Below are positions 12,100 through 23,345 of a DNA stretch of 64,000 nucleotides, in pieces. This stretch comes from Chlorocebus sabaeus (lineage: Eukaryota > Chordata > Mammalia > Primates > Cercopithecidae), in contig NC_132904.1 in the NCBI RefSeq assembly GCF_047675955.1, forward strand, positions 84,077,447-84,141,446. Direction: 5' to 3'. A program made the position numbers and the translations under genes. Each line of letters opens with the position of its first letter. The stretch's first letter is position 1. Under the pieces are notes generated by a model that was given only the letters and a program-made list of their open reading frames with translations, was not told where the DNA came from and did no database searches.

Positions 12100-12720
12100 T
12101 TGCTGCTTGATTAGTATCTGTGGTGGCTTGCAATGTGTTGACTTAGTGAAGCTGAAGCACATTTCCCAGAATTCTCTTTCTTGTATGTTTCTGGTTGGAA
12201 TGGGTGGGCCACTACAACAGTTCTCATGGGAGATGTGCCAGATGCAGGTGAAGCAGCAGCTGTTTTGTAGTTCACACACAGTGTTGCCTGTCTGCTGGCT
12301 CACCTGGTCGGTGGTGGGTAGGGACCAGGCCTGCAACAGTCCTCTGGATCCTTCTTCGGCTTCTCTTCTCTGGCTCCTGGGCCAGTTGTGTATGTTTAGC
12401 TCCAGGAGGAAGTGTACTTACTTCTGCAGGACACTCACACCGCCAAGATCAGAATAAAAAGAAAACTGGCCATCCTCGTGGGTTCCAACTTAGTCTTGCT
12501 CTCCCCTGCTTTACATCCATCTTCCCTCCTTGATTTCCTCCTCTCAGGACTGGACAGGCCAGCATCGGATGTGATGACAATCAGCTCCCACAACTGTATA
12601 AGATTAAATCCTGTAGCAAATCACTTTCTATATTTGCTGAGGTCTGTTTCTCTCATTAAGCCTCTACTGAAACACTACCTACACATCACTGTTGTTTAAA
12701 TGAGATAAGGCTTGTACATG
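12100..12720. other. Unassigned; possible old LTR-like repeat
   Basis: GC is higher than in the neighbours. The segment 'cacatttcccagaattctctttcttgtatgtttctggttgg' looks like a medium-reiterated repeat, but I cannot name the family. A plus-strand frame (12,077-12,457) begins in the preceding MIR and is not supported. Confidence 0.35.
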
Positions 12721-12870
12721 GCATAGTTCAGGACCTTGTCTGGATTAAGTGATGATAAACATCTCTATTACAATCCCAAAAGACAGACATTATTTGACTA
12801 ACACAAATCTAAGTCCAGCACCTAACACAGCCTGGCACATAGCAGACGCTCACTCAATAAACTTGTTGAA
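12720..12870 (+). repeat. L2 LINE 3' end
   Basis: It ends in 'cagcctggcacatagcagacgctcactcaataaacttgttgaatattt', a diverged but clear L2 terminus. Confidence 0.65.
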
Positions 12871-13228
12871 TATTTTTCATCACAAGAGAGAAACAGAACT
12901 ATATGTGGCAATACATGGGAGTTGAGTGGGATGTGGTGGAATCAGTTGAGTAATAGGACATCTATATTTAAGAATATTATTTTGAAGGAATGCAATTTAT
13001 CATTTCAAATTTATAGGGTGGTCACCTAGGGCAACATCATACACTCTAAATTTAAATAGTTGCTGAGTATGTTCCTTGGACTCAGTTTGTAGAGTTAGAT
13101 ACTAACAAGTATGGTCAAATACAAATAGATGTTTCTATGCTACCTGAAAATAAAACTAATCTCTTAACGGGTTTGCACATTCTGACAAGTTTCTCTCATT
13201 GCCTTTCTCTGATCTAGTGTCATCTTCA

Positions 13229-13517
13229 TGGTCCTTTTTTTTTTTTGAGACAGAGTCTCGCTCTGTTCCCCAGGCTGGAGTGCAGTGGTGTGATCTTGGC
13301 TCACTGCAAGCTCCGCCTCCCAAGATCATGCCATTCTCCTGCCTCAGCCTCCTGAGTAGCTGGGACTACAGGCTCCCGCCACCGCGCCCGGCTAATTTTT
13401 TTTTGTATTTTTAGTAGAGACGAGGTTTCACCGTGGTCTCGATCTCCTGACCTTGTGATCCGCCCACCTCAGACTCCCAAAGTGCTGGGATTACAGGCAT
13501 GAGCCACCGCGCCCGGC
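13229..13517 (-). mobile_element. AluY/AluS element, minus strand
   Basis: A complete Alu in reverse complement, from the T-run (A-tail) at 13,235 to the 5' end 'gagccaccgcgcccggc' at 13,517. It has the AluY-type 'gctcactgcaagctccgcctcc' segment. The left arm shows an unusual short deletion: 'tttcaccgtggtctcg' lacks the usual block containing 'ttagccaggat'. A 71-residue plus-strand frame over it is the usual antisense Alu artefact. Confidence 0.95.
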
Positions 13518-13639
13518 AGGGAGGGTTCCTTTCCCCACATGGCCCTCTTGACACCAGAGAGTTCTACTTTCATCTTCTTCAGTTCCCTGTATCATCACAG
13601 CCCTTCCCTGGCTCTTGTCTTCACCCTAAATTGAGCTAT

Positions 13640-13990
13640 CTCTGAAAGCTTACCTCTAATTTTATAATAAACCACCCAAACAGCAATCATTTATTTTGCT
13701 CATAAATCTACAAGGTTGTCAGGATGCAGCAAGGACAATAGCAAGGTTAAGGTCTTTGCTCTATGACATCTGGGACCTTGGCTAGGATCATTCAAATAAC
13801 TGGGCCTAGAATAGTGGAGGGCTGTCCTGGTATCTCTTTTTTCTCATAGTCCCAGGACCTCTCTTTATGGCCTCCCCATACAGTATATCCAGCATTGGTG
13901 ACCTCAGAATAGCTGGACTTCTTATAAGGCTTCTCAGAGGTCTGGATGGAAGCTACAAGGCTTCTTTCTCATCCCCCAGGCTATGTAGCC
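13640..13990 (+). repeat. Possible old medium-reiterated repeat, class unassigned
   Basis: 'aaacagcaatcatttattttgctcataaatctacaaggttgtcagg' followed by a 'gaccttggctagg' type region resembles the repeat at 26.43-26.94 kb, which shares 'ttttattatgctaataaattctatgggtgagg'. I cannot assign the family from memory. Confidence 0.35.
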
Positions 13991-13994
13991 CCAG

Positions 13995-14540
13995 ATAATC
14001 ATTTATACAATTTTATTAGTAAAGGTAATCCTTATCCCTAGATTCAGCTTAGATTCAAGTATATGGAAATTATATATTTGAATATAATTTCAGTGGAGGA
14101 AATAGCAAAGAATCTGTGGCCCTCTTTAAGGGACTGGCTTATAGGATTGTGGAGGCTGAGAAATCCAATGACCTGCTAGTTGGAAGCTCGGGGAAACCCA
14201 TGTTGTAATTCAGTTTGATTCTGAAAACCTGAGAATCAGGAGAGCTGTTGGTGGAAATCCCAGTCTGAGGGCAGGAGAACATGAGATGAGATGTCTCAGT
14301 GCAAACAGTGAGGTAGAAAAAAGATATGAATTCCTCCTTTCTCCTCTTTTTGTCTTATTCAGGTCCTCGGTGGACTGAATAATGCTCATCTACACAGGGC
14401 AGGAAATCTACTTTACTGAGTCCACCAATGCAAATGTTAATCTCACCTGGAAACTCCCTCATAGACACACACAGAAATAGTGTTTAACCCACTATCTGAG
14501 CGTTTGGTGGCCCAGTCAAGTTCACATATAACATTAACTA
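13995..14540. other. Unassigned stretch
   Basis: No recognised gene or element. Confidence 0.4.
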
Positions 14541-14544
14541 TCAC

Positions 14545-15240
14545 ATACATTATTTTTGACTCCTTTGGTCACCAGCTCCTTTTCTCCCATCTGCCATTCT
14601 CTTATTTCAATGTGCTTATTCATAGAGACCTAGGAACCTTTGATGTCTCTGTTTTCTTCCTCTCCTACCTTTATATTCTCCCTGTTCCAGTCTGGACTTC
14701 CTGGCCCAGCACTTTACCACTCTTGAGTGTCTTTGTCCTTTTAACTTTCTGTCACAGCCTCTCAGCAAAGTCTCAACCACAGCGGCATCCAAACAGTAGT
14801 CTCAGCATTCCTTCACAGGGCGTTAAGAGTGCCAAGGAAATACATGCATTGGTGACCTAGGGATCCCAGACCCTCCCTAGAACTACTCCTCAGCCCAGGA
14901 TGGTCCTTCTTCACTCTCCATTGCAACAACCTCAGACCTTCCCCACCCTCTTACTCTAACCCTGGTGCCATCTCGTAACTTCCTTCTCCATTCTCACAGA
15001 TGGCCTTGTTTCCTCCTTCACAGAGAAAAATAAATGTTCTCTCAAATCCCTGTACCCTGCTTCTCTAAGACAAATACATCTGCATCTGCACCTCCCTGGT
15101 ACTTTACTCTGACTTTCTCTCAGTGGCAGTAAGGCAGGTGGTCCCTCCTCCTGGTTAAGGCTGAGCTCTCTCTGAGTTCTCTGCTCCATCTCTTAACTTC
15201 TCAGGAGCTTTGCTCCATCACAAATTCTTTATCTTTCCTG
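14545..15240 (+). repeat. Pyrimidine-rich region, possible L2 remnant
   Basis: The plus strand is unusually rich in C and T for about 700 bases, with the character of the L2 body that follows at 15.6 kb, but I cannot align specific blocks. Frames here (e.g. 14,480-14,860) show no family motif. Confidence 0.3.
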
Positions 15241-15299
15241 TGTCTTCAGTATCTTCCTTTTAGTGGTGTTTTCCCTTGATCGAGTAGGAATATCAACAG

Positions 15300-15560
15300 G
15301 AGCAGCTAATGTTCATCAAGTGTCTATGATGGGTCGGGCACCATCTAAGCACATGACATCTCGTAACTTACTTAATATTCACCATGTAAATAGTAGGTAT
15401 TTTTATTATCTCCATCTTACAGATGAGCAAAATGGGATCCTGAGAAGTCAGGGAACATCCCCAAGATTACACAGCTTCTGTATGGAGCTAGGACTTGAAC
15501 TCAGAGAGTCTGGCTCTAGCACTTTGAGTGCTTGATTGCTACAATATACTGCCTTGCTGC
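15300..15560 (-). repeat. MIR SINE, nearly complete
   Basis: Reverse-strand MIR with all blocks: 'agctaatgttcatcaagtgtctatgatggg', 'tattatctccatcttacagatgagcaaaatggg', 'agattacacagcttctgtatggagctaggacttgaactcagagagtctggctc' and the terminal 'ctacaatatactgcc'. Confidence 0.88.
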
Positions 15561-15569
15561 TTCATTTCA

Positions 15570-16125
15570 GGTACAGATGTTCAAGGAAATAACAAAACAA
15601 AACATTTTCTTTCCACCATTAGCTATTGTCACATCTCTCACACCAATTTCTTGAGTTACCTTCACAAAATATCATCTTTACGTCCTCACTTCATCTTCAA
15701 CTGTTCCCACAAGTCCACTGAAAACACCCAGGCACCCACACTCCCACATTTAGATTTCAGTCCTTATTCTTGATGTCTTTGTGACACTTGATGTCCCTGA
15801 CCAGTGTTTGTCCAATTCCCTCCTTTCTTGAATTTCTCATGGTTTTCTTCATATGTCTCTGACCGCTCCTCACTCATCTTGGCCAGCTCTTCTCCCTCTG
15901 TGTTGCTTTTCTCTTAATAGTTCTTGTTCCTTAGGCTTCCATCTGTGCCTGAATCTTACCCCTCAGTCTCCTCAGGTGAGTGCATCTGTTCTCAATGCTG
16001 CCGTTATACAAACTCTATGCTGATTACTCTCAAATGCATACTTCTGGCTCAGATCTCTGCTCTGAGCTCCAGCTCCATTTATGAAACTGCTAACTGGAGA
16101 CTTGGCTGTCTAATAGTGTGCATCA
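15570..16125 (+). repeat. L2 LINE, 5' segment of a long copy
   Basis: It contains 'ctctatgctgattactctcaaatgcatacttctggctcagatctctgctctgagctcc', matching the L2 ORF2 segment with 'ctctatgctgatgactcccaaat' and 'cctgagctccagac'. It continues after an interruption at 16.4 kb. It is a dead ancient LINE. Confidence 0.75.
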
Positions 16126-16400
16126 CCCCCTTGGAGGGTTGGTAGGCCATGGAAAAGCTAGGGAAGGTAGGTAACTTGATGATGTGACAAAATCCTAGGG
16201 AAGCTAGAGAGAAACAATGGCAGTGCTGCATCAATGTGTGAGTTATCAGAAGTGGAAAAACAAAGATTTGTGATGATTGTATAAACCTGCCTGTGGCCTG
16301 TGCATGAAGAAATGATGTATAATATAATTTCATGGAATGGGATTGATATGGTCTTCACGGAATAAATAAAATATATACAGAACCATGCTGGCCCTTTTTC
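16126..16400. other. About 270-base segment interrupting the L2
   Basis: The L2 match stops near 16,125 at 'ggctgtctaatagtg' and resumes near 16,400. The sequence between is A-rich and unlike L2. It could be an insertion or a strongly diverged L2 stretch. I do not recognise a family. Confidence 0.4.
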
Positions 16401-17165
16401 TTTACACACCTGCTGTTCTTGCTATCTTTGAATCAGTGATTGACTCCATAACCCACCTGATCACCCAAACCAAATTCTAGATCAGTTGCTCTTTATTTTT
16501 GCTTCTCACGTCATATTAGTCCGTAAGTCCTGTTGATTATACTTCCTAATTATATTTTGATTTCACTCAGGCTTCTCTCTCATCACGCCTATTGAATTAA
16601 ATCAGCCCATTACCATTGCCTGTCTGGACTCTTTCAAAAGCCTCTTGACTAATCTTCCAGCTGCTGTCTCACTGTCCTTTTAGAATGACCTTATCTAAAA
16701 TGCAAATGTAATTATATTACCCCTTCCCACCTTTTTGCAATTGTTCAGCAGCTCCTAAATCCAATTTCCTTAGCAAGGCTTGTAGGACTCTTCATTATCT
16801 AGCTCCTGCCTTCTTTCTCCAGCTCCGTTCTTTCCAATCCTGTGCATATACCCAAAGCCTCAACTAAATAGAACACTTTGCACTTCCTCAGTATTCTTAC
16901 TCTTACCTGCTATTCCTTTTGCCTGAGAGGTCCTTTGGGTTTCATAGCTTGGTTAACTTTTCACTGTCCTCACAATCCCACTCCATGTCACCTCCTCCAG
17001 GAAGCCTTCCCTGACCTGGTATTCTAGATTAGGCTCTACTCTTCTGTGTCCCCAAAGAACACTGAACTGTAGGAGGAGATATTTCTCTCTATGGGGCTGT
17101 AAGTTTCCCAAGGGCAGGGACTGGGTTATATTTATCTGTATATACCCACAACTGAGCATGAAGCT
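16400..17165 (+). repeat. L2 LINE, 3' segment of the long copy
   Basis: The order of blocks is that of L2: 'tccgtaagtcctgttgattatacttcctaa', 'tgcctgtctggactctttcaaaagcctc', 'ccaatttccttagcaaggcttgtagg', 'cacctcctccaggaagccttccctgacct', 'ctgtaagtttcccaagggcagggactggg'. Confidence 0.85.
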
Positions 17166-17224
17166 TTTCACTTTGTAGGGGGCAACAAGTTTTGTCAGTT
17201 GATGGAGTCTGCTTGGCTAACCCT

Positions 17225-17340
17225 TTCCATTGTTTAAAATCCTGTTCAGGCATCCCTCCTCCAGGCAAGGCCTTCCCTGTTCCAAGGTGAAATTAATTAC
17301 TACCTTTTCTGTATTATTCCTGAACACCGTATTTACTTCA
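17225..17340 (+). repeat. L2 LINE fragment
   Basis: 'ttcaggcatccctcctccaggcaaggccttccctgttcc' is a second L2 copy of the 'cacctcctctgtgaagccttccctgac' segment, just downstream of the longer L2. Confidence 0.6.
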
Positions 17341-17514
17341 TTTATATTATTTATAATAATAACAATAATAAAAACATCAACTGAATACTTAGCTATGTGC
17401 TTGGCCTTATGATAATTGCTTTAGTGCTGACTTGGAGTCATGGTCATCTTCAGTGTTTAGAACACACTATGAAGTGGTTACTATGATTATTTGCATTTTA
17501 TAAAGGAAAAGGAT

Positions 17515-17640
17515 TGGGTTTCAAGATGCTGTGCTAAGTGCAGGGGATATGGCCTGAGAAAAATGGGCAGGGCTTCTGCCTTCTTGAAGTCAATAGTCTG
17601 GTGGGAGAGATGAACATTAAATTAAACATTTCACAAATGA
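17515..17640 (-). repeat. L2 LINE fragment, minus strand
   Basis: 'ctgtgctaagtgcaggggatatggcctgagaaaaatgggcagggcttctgcc' is the reverse complement of the L2 segment that usually reads 'ctaggcactggggatacagcagtgaac'. A MIR is inserted directly to its right. Confidence 0.6.
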
Positions 17641-17860
17641 TGGTAAAAACTAACACTTCTTGAGAGTTTACTTTTTGACAGGCACTCTTCTAGGTGCTTT
17701 ACATGTGCCATTTTATTTAATCCTTATCAAAACCCTAGGAAGTATGTATTGTCATCCTTACTTTGCAGGAAAGGATACCACAGTTTGGTGGTGCTTGGAA
17801 ATTTGCCCATGGTCCTACAGTCGGTGAGGGGAGTGCTAGGATTTGGACATTCAATCACCT
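17640..17860 (-). repeat. MIR SINE
   Basis: Reverse-strand MIR: 'aacacttcttgagagtttactttttgacaggcactcttctaggtgctttacatgtgcc', 'atccttatcaaaaccctaggaagtatgtattgtcatcc', 'ggaaatttgcccatggtcctacag'. Confidence 0.78.
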
Positions 17861-17879
17861 GCCTCCAGTCTGGTGTTGT

Positions 17880-18050
17880 CCTGTGCCTGTGAGAACTGTG
17901 GAATGTGCTCTGAGACTGTCACAGGAGGTCTGGCTTGACTAGGGTAAGGACGGAAGTAAGACTTCCCAGAAGAAGTGACATGAGGGTTGAGAATCGAAGG
18001 ATAAGCTGAGAGAGGAAGAGTTTCAGGCAAAGAGAACAGGATTCTTTGGG
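17880..18050 (-). repeat. L2 LINE fragment, minus strand
   Basis: 'gacttcccagaagaagtgacatgagggttgagaatcgaaggataagc' follows the reverse L2 block 'ggcctcactgagaaggtgacatttgagcaaagacctgaagg'. It ends at the LTR-like remnant that begins near 18.05 kb. Confidence 0.6.
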
Positions 18051-18620
18051 TTGACGAAAAAAGTCAAACTGTAAAATATCTGAAGAGATTTATTCTGAGC
18101 CAAATATGAATGACCATCCTGAGAACATGTGCCCAAGGTGACTGGGGTGCAACTTGGTTTTGCACATTTTAAGGAGGCATGTGACTTCAATCAAGTACAT
18201 TTAAGAAACACATTAGTTTGGTCCAGAAGGGTGGGATAACTTGAAGTGGGGGCTTCTGGTTTATAGGTATATTTAAAAGTTTTCTAGTTGACAATTGGTT
18301 CAGTTTATCTATAGACCTGGGATCTATAGAAAGGAATGTTTGGGTTAAGATAGAGGATTGTGGAGACCAAAGTTCTTATTTGCAGAGGAAGCCTTCAGGT
18401 AGTAGGCTTCAGAAAGAATAGGTTGTAAAATGTTTCTTTATCAGACTTAAAGTCTGTGTTGATGTTAATGCCGGATAGGTATGATGAGGCATGTCTGACC
18501 CCCATTTCCCGTCATGGCCTGAACCAGTCTTTCAGGTTAAATTTTAAGGGTGCACTGGCTGAGGAAGAAGTCCATTTAGATGGTTAGGGGACCTTAGAGT
18601 TTTACTTTTGGCTTACGTTT
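18050..18620 (-). mobile_element. ERV1-like LTR remnant, minus strand
   Basis: A coherent block of about 570 bases that I recognise as a common primate LTR type but cannot name to subfamily. Read on the minus strand it carries a GT/C-rich start, 'ctgacccccatttcccgtcatgg' in the plus direction, and an AATAAA polyadenylation signal about 35 bases before the presumed end ('ggctcagaataaatctcttcag' on the minus strand). No partner LTR or internal coding region is visible, so it is most likely a solo LTR. Confidence 0.5.
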
Positions 18621-18919
18621 GGTTTACATGTATTTTTTTCTAGGTTAGAATTGTAGCTTATTCACTTTTGTATCAACACTACTATGGATATTTATGTTCA
18701 TATGTATATGTACAGGTATATATCACCAGAAGTATGGTACTTTGCACATAGCAGATAGTTAAATGCTTGTTAAAAAACATAAAAACACATTTGTTGCTTC
18801 AACAAGGCTGTCTCTTTTGATTCTTTACACGTAAACTCTACGTTAGACAGAACAAGGGTAACACATTCCTTTGAAAAGATAACCAACAACAAAAGTGACA
18901 ACAAAATAGAAGAAGTGAT

Positions 18920-19020
18920 TTGTTTAATGTCTTCAGGCCACAAAGAGACACAGGTAGAATCAGAACTCAAATCTCTGTACTTGGGCCATTCTCTGTGACA
19001 CTTTATTATAGTGGCTTGTC
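18920..19020 (-). repeat. Possible MIR fragment
   Basis: 'ttcaggccacaaagagacacaggtagaatcagaactcaaatctctgtac' follows the reverse-strand MIR pattern ('gtcacacagctagtaagtggcagagccgggattcgaacc'). Weak. Confidence 0.4.
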
Positions 19021-19611
19021 CTCTGGTTACTTCCATTGTCCTTCCAGACAACTGTGGAAGCATGTGGTCATGGGAAACTGAATCTGGGCATGGCCATAGA
19101 ACCTGAAAGATGTATAATATATCACTAGCAAAGAGCCTAGTCCATCTGGGAGACATTTGCACCACACTAGCACCAGGGAACTTTTCACCAAAGTGAAGCA
19201 TGGGTTTTCTCCATTATGAGCCAGTAGGTGTCACAATTTACCCAAGAAGAGCACAACCAGGTCTGCATGGCAGCCTCTGATATGTCCAAGGTATTCTACC
19301 TGAAGGGCTGATGTGGACTGTCCTCTCATCCTGCACTGATTATCTGGTCAACTGGCAAATTGTTGACTCCCTCTACCCATCCCGTGAGGTGTGGCAGGTG
19401 GGGACAAATTATTTAAAAGCTTTGGTCAATTCAATTTCTTTTCTCTTTGGCCAGGGACCTTGTGGAGTTTCTGAGGCTGCCATCTGCATTGCGCTTCCTG
19501 TCTTTGTTTTCTCTATTCCCTGGATGCTTCTTCTTCTCACCTTTAAGGTAGCTCCTGGGTGACCTTCGCTCTCCAGCCTTTTTGTGGCTGCTCTGCATCT
19601 GCCTTGCAGAG

Positions 19612-19643
<32 letters not shown>

Positions 19644-20710
19644 ATATTGATTATAAAAACTCTGTATCCCTTATTTCCAAAGTTTCCCTGGACTAGACAT
19701 GCTTTTCTGTCTGCCCATCACCGTGCCAAGTGGGGCATCCAAATCTGTGTCACATGACTCTCTTTTCTCTCCTGGCTGTTCCTGACCACATCAGAAAAGG
19801 TATCTCAGGGAAATGGTGGGGATGTACCCAACAATGGAAGGATGGAGGGGATTCAGGCAGGCTGAAAGAAGGATGGGGGAAGAGAATGAGGGAAGACAGG
19901 GAATGGAGGAAAGAGTGGTTGGGGATAGGACACTTATGACTCATTTGGAGTATAACCAACTGGCTGGACTCTCATTGATTGGAAATCTAACCTCAGTGTG
20001 CAGGTGGTTGGGGTAGAAGAAACATTGCAGAGGCCTCAAAAGCCAGTCTGGATCCATAGTCTCAGGCCAAATCCCATCCTAAATATGAATAATTCAATTG
20101 TATAGATTAGTACTACGTATATTTTCAGGAAAAGACACATGGGGAGGGTGGGGAGGATAGAACCAATATTTATTAAATACTGTAGACTTCTGTAGCCTCT
20201 TTATTTACATCGCTCACACACAGCAGTTAGGAATGCACTTGATAGCGAGGAACAGAAAACTCAGCTTCGAGTGGCTTATATAAAGATACACTATTCTTTT
20301 CACAAATGAGAAATCTAGAGTTCGATGGCTTCAGCATTGCTTCAGTGTCTTGATGATGTCAGTCCAGATGACTCTGAGAGCCTCTTGGTCACAAGACAGC
20401 TCCTGCAGCTCCAGATAGCATCTTTGGTCAAAGCAGGAAGAAAAGAGTAGGAGAACCAGTTGGCCTCATCTTTCATTTTTTCAGGGAAGTAGAAACATTT
20501 CCAGGAAAATTTTTCAGACTTCTGCTTATATAACATTGCCCAGAGCTGAGTTAACTGGCCATCCCTGACTGAAGGGGAGACCAGGAAAATAAGTATTAAG
20601 ATTTTCCAACCTCTAAAATGAAAGGTGCCACAGGATAATAAAATTGAGAATGGCAACCAACAAGGTCTGCCACAATTACTTTTTTTTTTCTTTAAACCTC
20701 TCACACTAAA
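19020..20710. other. Unassigned stretch with a 27-base T-run
   Basis: It contains a T-run at 19,613-19,639 with no Alu or L1 attached on either side. At 20,230-20,450, 'aggaacagaaaactcagcttcgagtggcttat' looks like an old repeat I cannot name. Frames at 18,770-19,201 and 20,342-20,704 (minus) have no recognisable motif. Confidence 0.4.
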
Positions 20711-20714
20711 ACTA

Positions 20715-20870
20715 GACAGATGCTAATATTATTTTACTAATTACAGGTAAGAAAATGGAGGTTTCATTCGGAAAATAAATTAATCAAGGTGAAACAACTA
20801 ATATCTTGGAGAGTTGGAATTTAAATTTTGGTCATTTTGATTCTAAAGTCCTTGCCCTTCATGTGAGCCC
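20715..20870 (-). repeat. MIR SINE fragment
   Basis: 'ctaattacaggtaagaaaatggaggtttcattcgg', 'tcaaggtgaaacaactaata' and 'gagttggaatttaaattttggtc' follow the reverse MIR order, strongly diverged. Confidence 0.5.
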
Positions 20871-20874
20871 TGGG

Positions 20875-22445
20875 AGGCTCAACCCTGACCTTGGACATGT
20901 ACATCTCCAGGCTGTGTGTGGGGGAGCTGTGTCTGCCAGCCTTAAAAGCAGGCTCCTGAAAAATCCTGTAAGTGTGAGAGAGAAAATGTTGGAGCCTCAA
21001 AATTACTTGCTTCTATTTAGGAAGTCCGGGTTTCCTGTGGTGTTGCTGGGTGGAGGAGGTGGATAGAGAAGGTGTGGAGAGAGAAATGAAGAAAATTAAG
21101 CCCTTACTCTTTGTTTTAAATGATTCCTAAATAGGGTTGGATATGCAGTTCTGGGAAGCATATCTTTTATTGGCGAGAGAACAAAGAGCCTGGAAATGTA
21201 ATATGTTAGGCTGGAGGAATTGTTCTATGAAAAATACCGCAGGACACTCAGGCTCTCTGCTGTTTCTCAAATGGGCAGCTGACAGGCCTCAATTTATAAA
21301 GGAGCAAATACAGGAAATAAAAGGCTTAGTTAAGTTTGACTGAATCACATTTCCCATGGAGCCGGAAATGACCAGTAGTGATTTCCTATCAATCACACCT
21401 CAGGTGACTATTTTAAAAGCAAACTGTCCCTGTTGCTATTAAAGGAAAAAATAAAAAAATAAAAAAAAAAAAGAAGAAGGAAAGAACATTTCTTTCCGGA
21501 TGTGGGGTTTTGCCCTTAACCTAACTCTGCACATGACTATTTGGAAGACTTTAGACATGGAACTACTAGGAAAGTAGGAACTACTTTTTTCCTGGGGGGA
21601 AAGTAGGTAGAGGAAACTTTGGCTTAAGTTCAGTTGAGCCTTCTGGCTCCTGGAGGGAGATTGTTGGAGATGTTCAGCCTCTTGTGTTTGGTAGGGAAAC
21701 AAAACAGCTCTGGGACCTCAGCTAACACAGAAATGATGACCCTGGCTTAGGCAATCCCCTGTCTGTGCACTCTTTCTAGAGATGATAGAGAATAGATTCC
21801 TTTTTCCTTGGCCCCACTCCTTCTCTGTGGAAGACAACTCTGGGATCTGACAGATCTCGGGATGGTTTTCAATTCTCCTTCTCATGAGTGACATTTGATG
21901 TAACCAGCTCCAGCTCTCTGTCTTTATTATGTTTCAACAGTTTTGTTGAATGAGCAGTGATTTTGAGATTCTGGAGGCCTTTCACAGGCCTGGGAAGTAC
22001 CAGGAAAAGTGAATTCTAGAGAAAAAGGTATTAAAGAAATTAATTAATAAAGATATTAATAAAGATATAATAAAGATTAATAAAGATATTAAGGAAATTA
22101 AACAAGTCACAGAAACTCTTCAAAGACCTCTTGAACATGTTATATCTTTTAGTCTTGCACACTTGGCCCTTTCCAGTTTGGCTCCAGTCACGTATGCTGC
22201 TGCTCTTTCTACAATTGTCCTATATTACAACTGGATGAGTGTATGCTCTGTTTTTTCAGAGCCTGTTGTGATTTTCATCCTTCTGGGGTTTTGCTTTTCC
22301 TTCTGCTTGGGGTTCTGTTATCCCCATTCTTTTCTTGGCAAACACATTTGACACTCAACTCAAATCACTCCTTGGGGAAGTCTTTATGCCAGGAGTCAGT
22401 CTTCCTTGTGGCTACAGCATGGTCTCAATTGTGACACTTCTCATG
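20875..22445. other. Unassigned stretch with AT-rich tandem repeat
   Basis: No gene recognised. At 22,030-22,105 there is an imperfect tandem array of 'attaataaagat' units, and an A-run lies at 21,448-21,475. The remainder is unassigned. Confidence 0.45.
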
Positions 22446-22451
22446 AGATAA

Positions 22452-22640
22452 AGCAGTGGTTCTCAAACATTGCCCTCCTCAGATTACCTGGGGGATTGTT
22501 TAAAATACATATTCCTGGGCTCCAACCCCAGAGCTTCTGACCTAGCACATATAGGATGAGACCTAGAGGTCTGCATTTTAAGCAGGAACCTGAGAGATTC
22601 TTAGGTGCTTTAATACTCAGTCCCCTTTCTCCATCATATG
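22452..22640 (+). mobile_element. hAT-type MITE, MER5-like
   Basis: It begins with the hAT-Charlie terminal motif 'cagtggttctcaaac' and continues with 'acctgggggattgtttaaaatacatattcctgggctccaaccccagagcttctga' and 'ctgcattttaagcagg', the layout of the MER5 group of non-autonomous hAT elements. The right terminal repeat is decayed. Confidence 0.75.
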
Positions 22641-23315
22641 ATATGGGGAGTCACCTGAACATACATTGAAAAGCTCTGTGGTAGAACAATTATTTGTTTT
22701 AATGGGTCTGTTTCCCCTGCAATTATATTAGTTTCTCGGGGCACAGATTAAGTCTTTAGAGCTGAGCACAGGACATGCCAAATAGCACAATTCTATGCAG
22801 CAGGGAGAAAGGTTATTACTTTATGAATTTTACGGACCCTCTTTTTACTGATAAAGTAGTGGAGGCCAATGATACGCAGCTGGCACTCGGACCCGGGGGG
22901 TGAGTCTGAGAGTTGTGGAGTAAGACTATATTTCATACGTAAAGACAAAGGAGAACAGTCATGGAAGATAAACATTTGATGGGGTATTTTAGAATTTATC
23001 TTTTCCATTCTATTTGTGCTCCTATGGGGTTGTAGACTAGCGTCTATCTTAGCTATTTCCACCCCCATATCCTCAGGCATGTAGTAGATATATTTTAGAA
23101 GTCTGTTAAGAGCATGCTCCTTTCTTTGGAAGTACCATAATTGACCCTGAACTGAATATCAAATTATCTCTTCAGAACTTGAAACAAGAGCTCCAGATGT
23201 TGTCAGATGGTAATGGGCAGAGGAGCTGTACAGTCATGTTGCAACCACAGTCAGCATTATAGCAACACAGAGCTCAATGTAAATTGATGCTATGAGGAAA
23301 GGCCTTACAGAGAAA

Positions 23316-23345
23316 GTGTGTGTGTGTGTGTGCGCGCGCGCGCAC
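23316..23345. repeat. (GT)n(GC)n alternating purine-pyrimidine tract
   Basis: About 17 bases of GT alternation run directly into about 12 bases of CG alternation, then CAC. Uninterrupted alternating purine-pyrimidine DNA with a CG core is the classic Z-DNA-forming composition. Confidence 0.95.

Noticed and set aside
14545..17340. Possible pyrimidine-rich exon cluster
   Set aside because: Most of it aligns by eye to the L2 LINE and a MIR; the frames lack protein motifs.
19613..19639. T-run as the tail of an Alu or retrocopy
   Set aside because: Sequence to the right is AT-rich and unlike Alu, L1 or any mRNA I recognise, and I see no target duplications.
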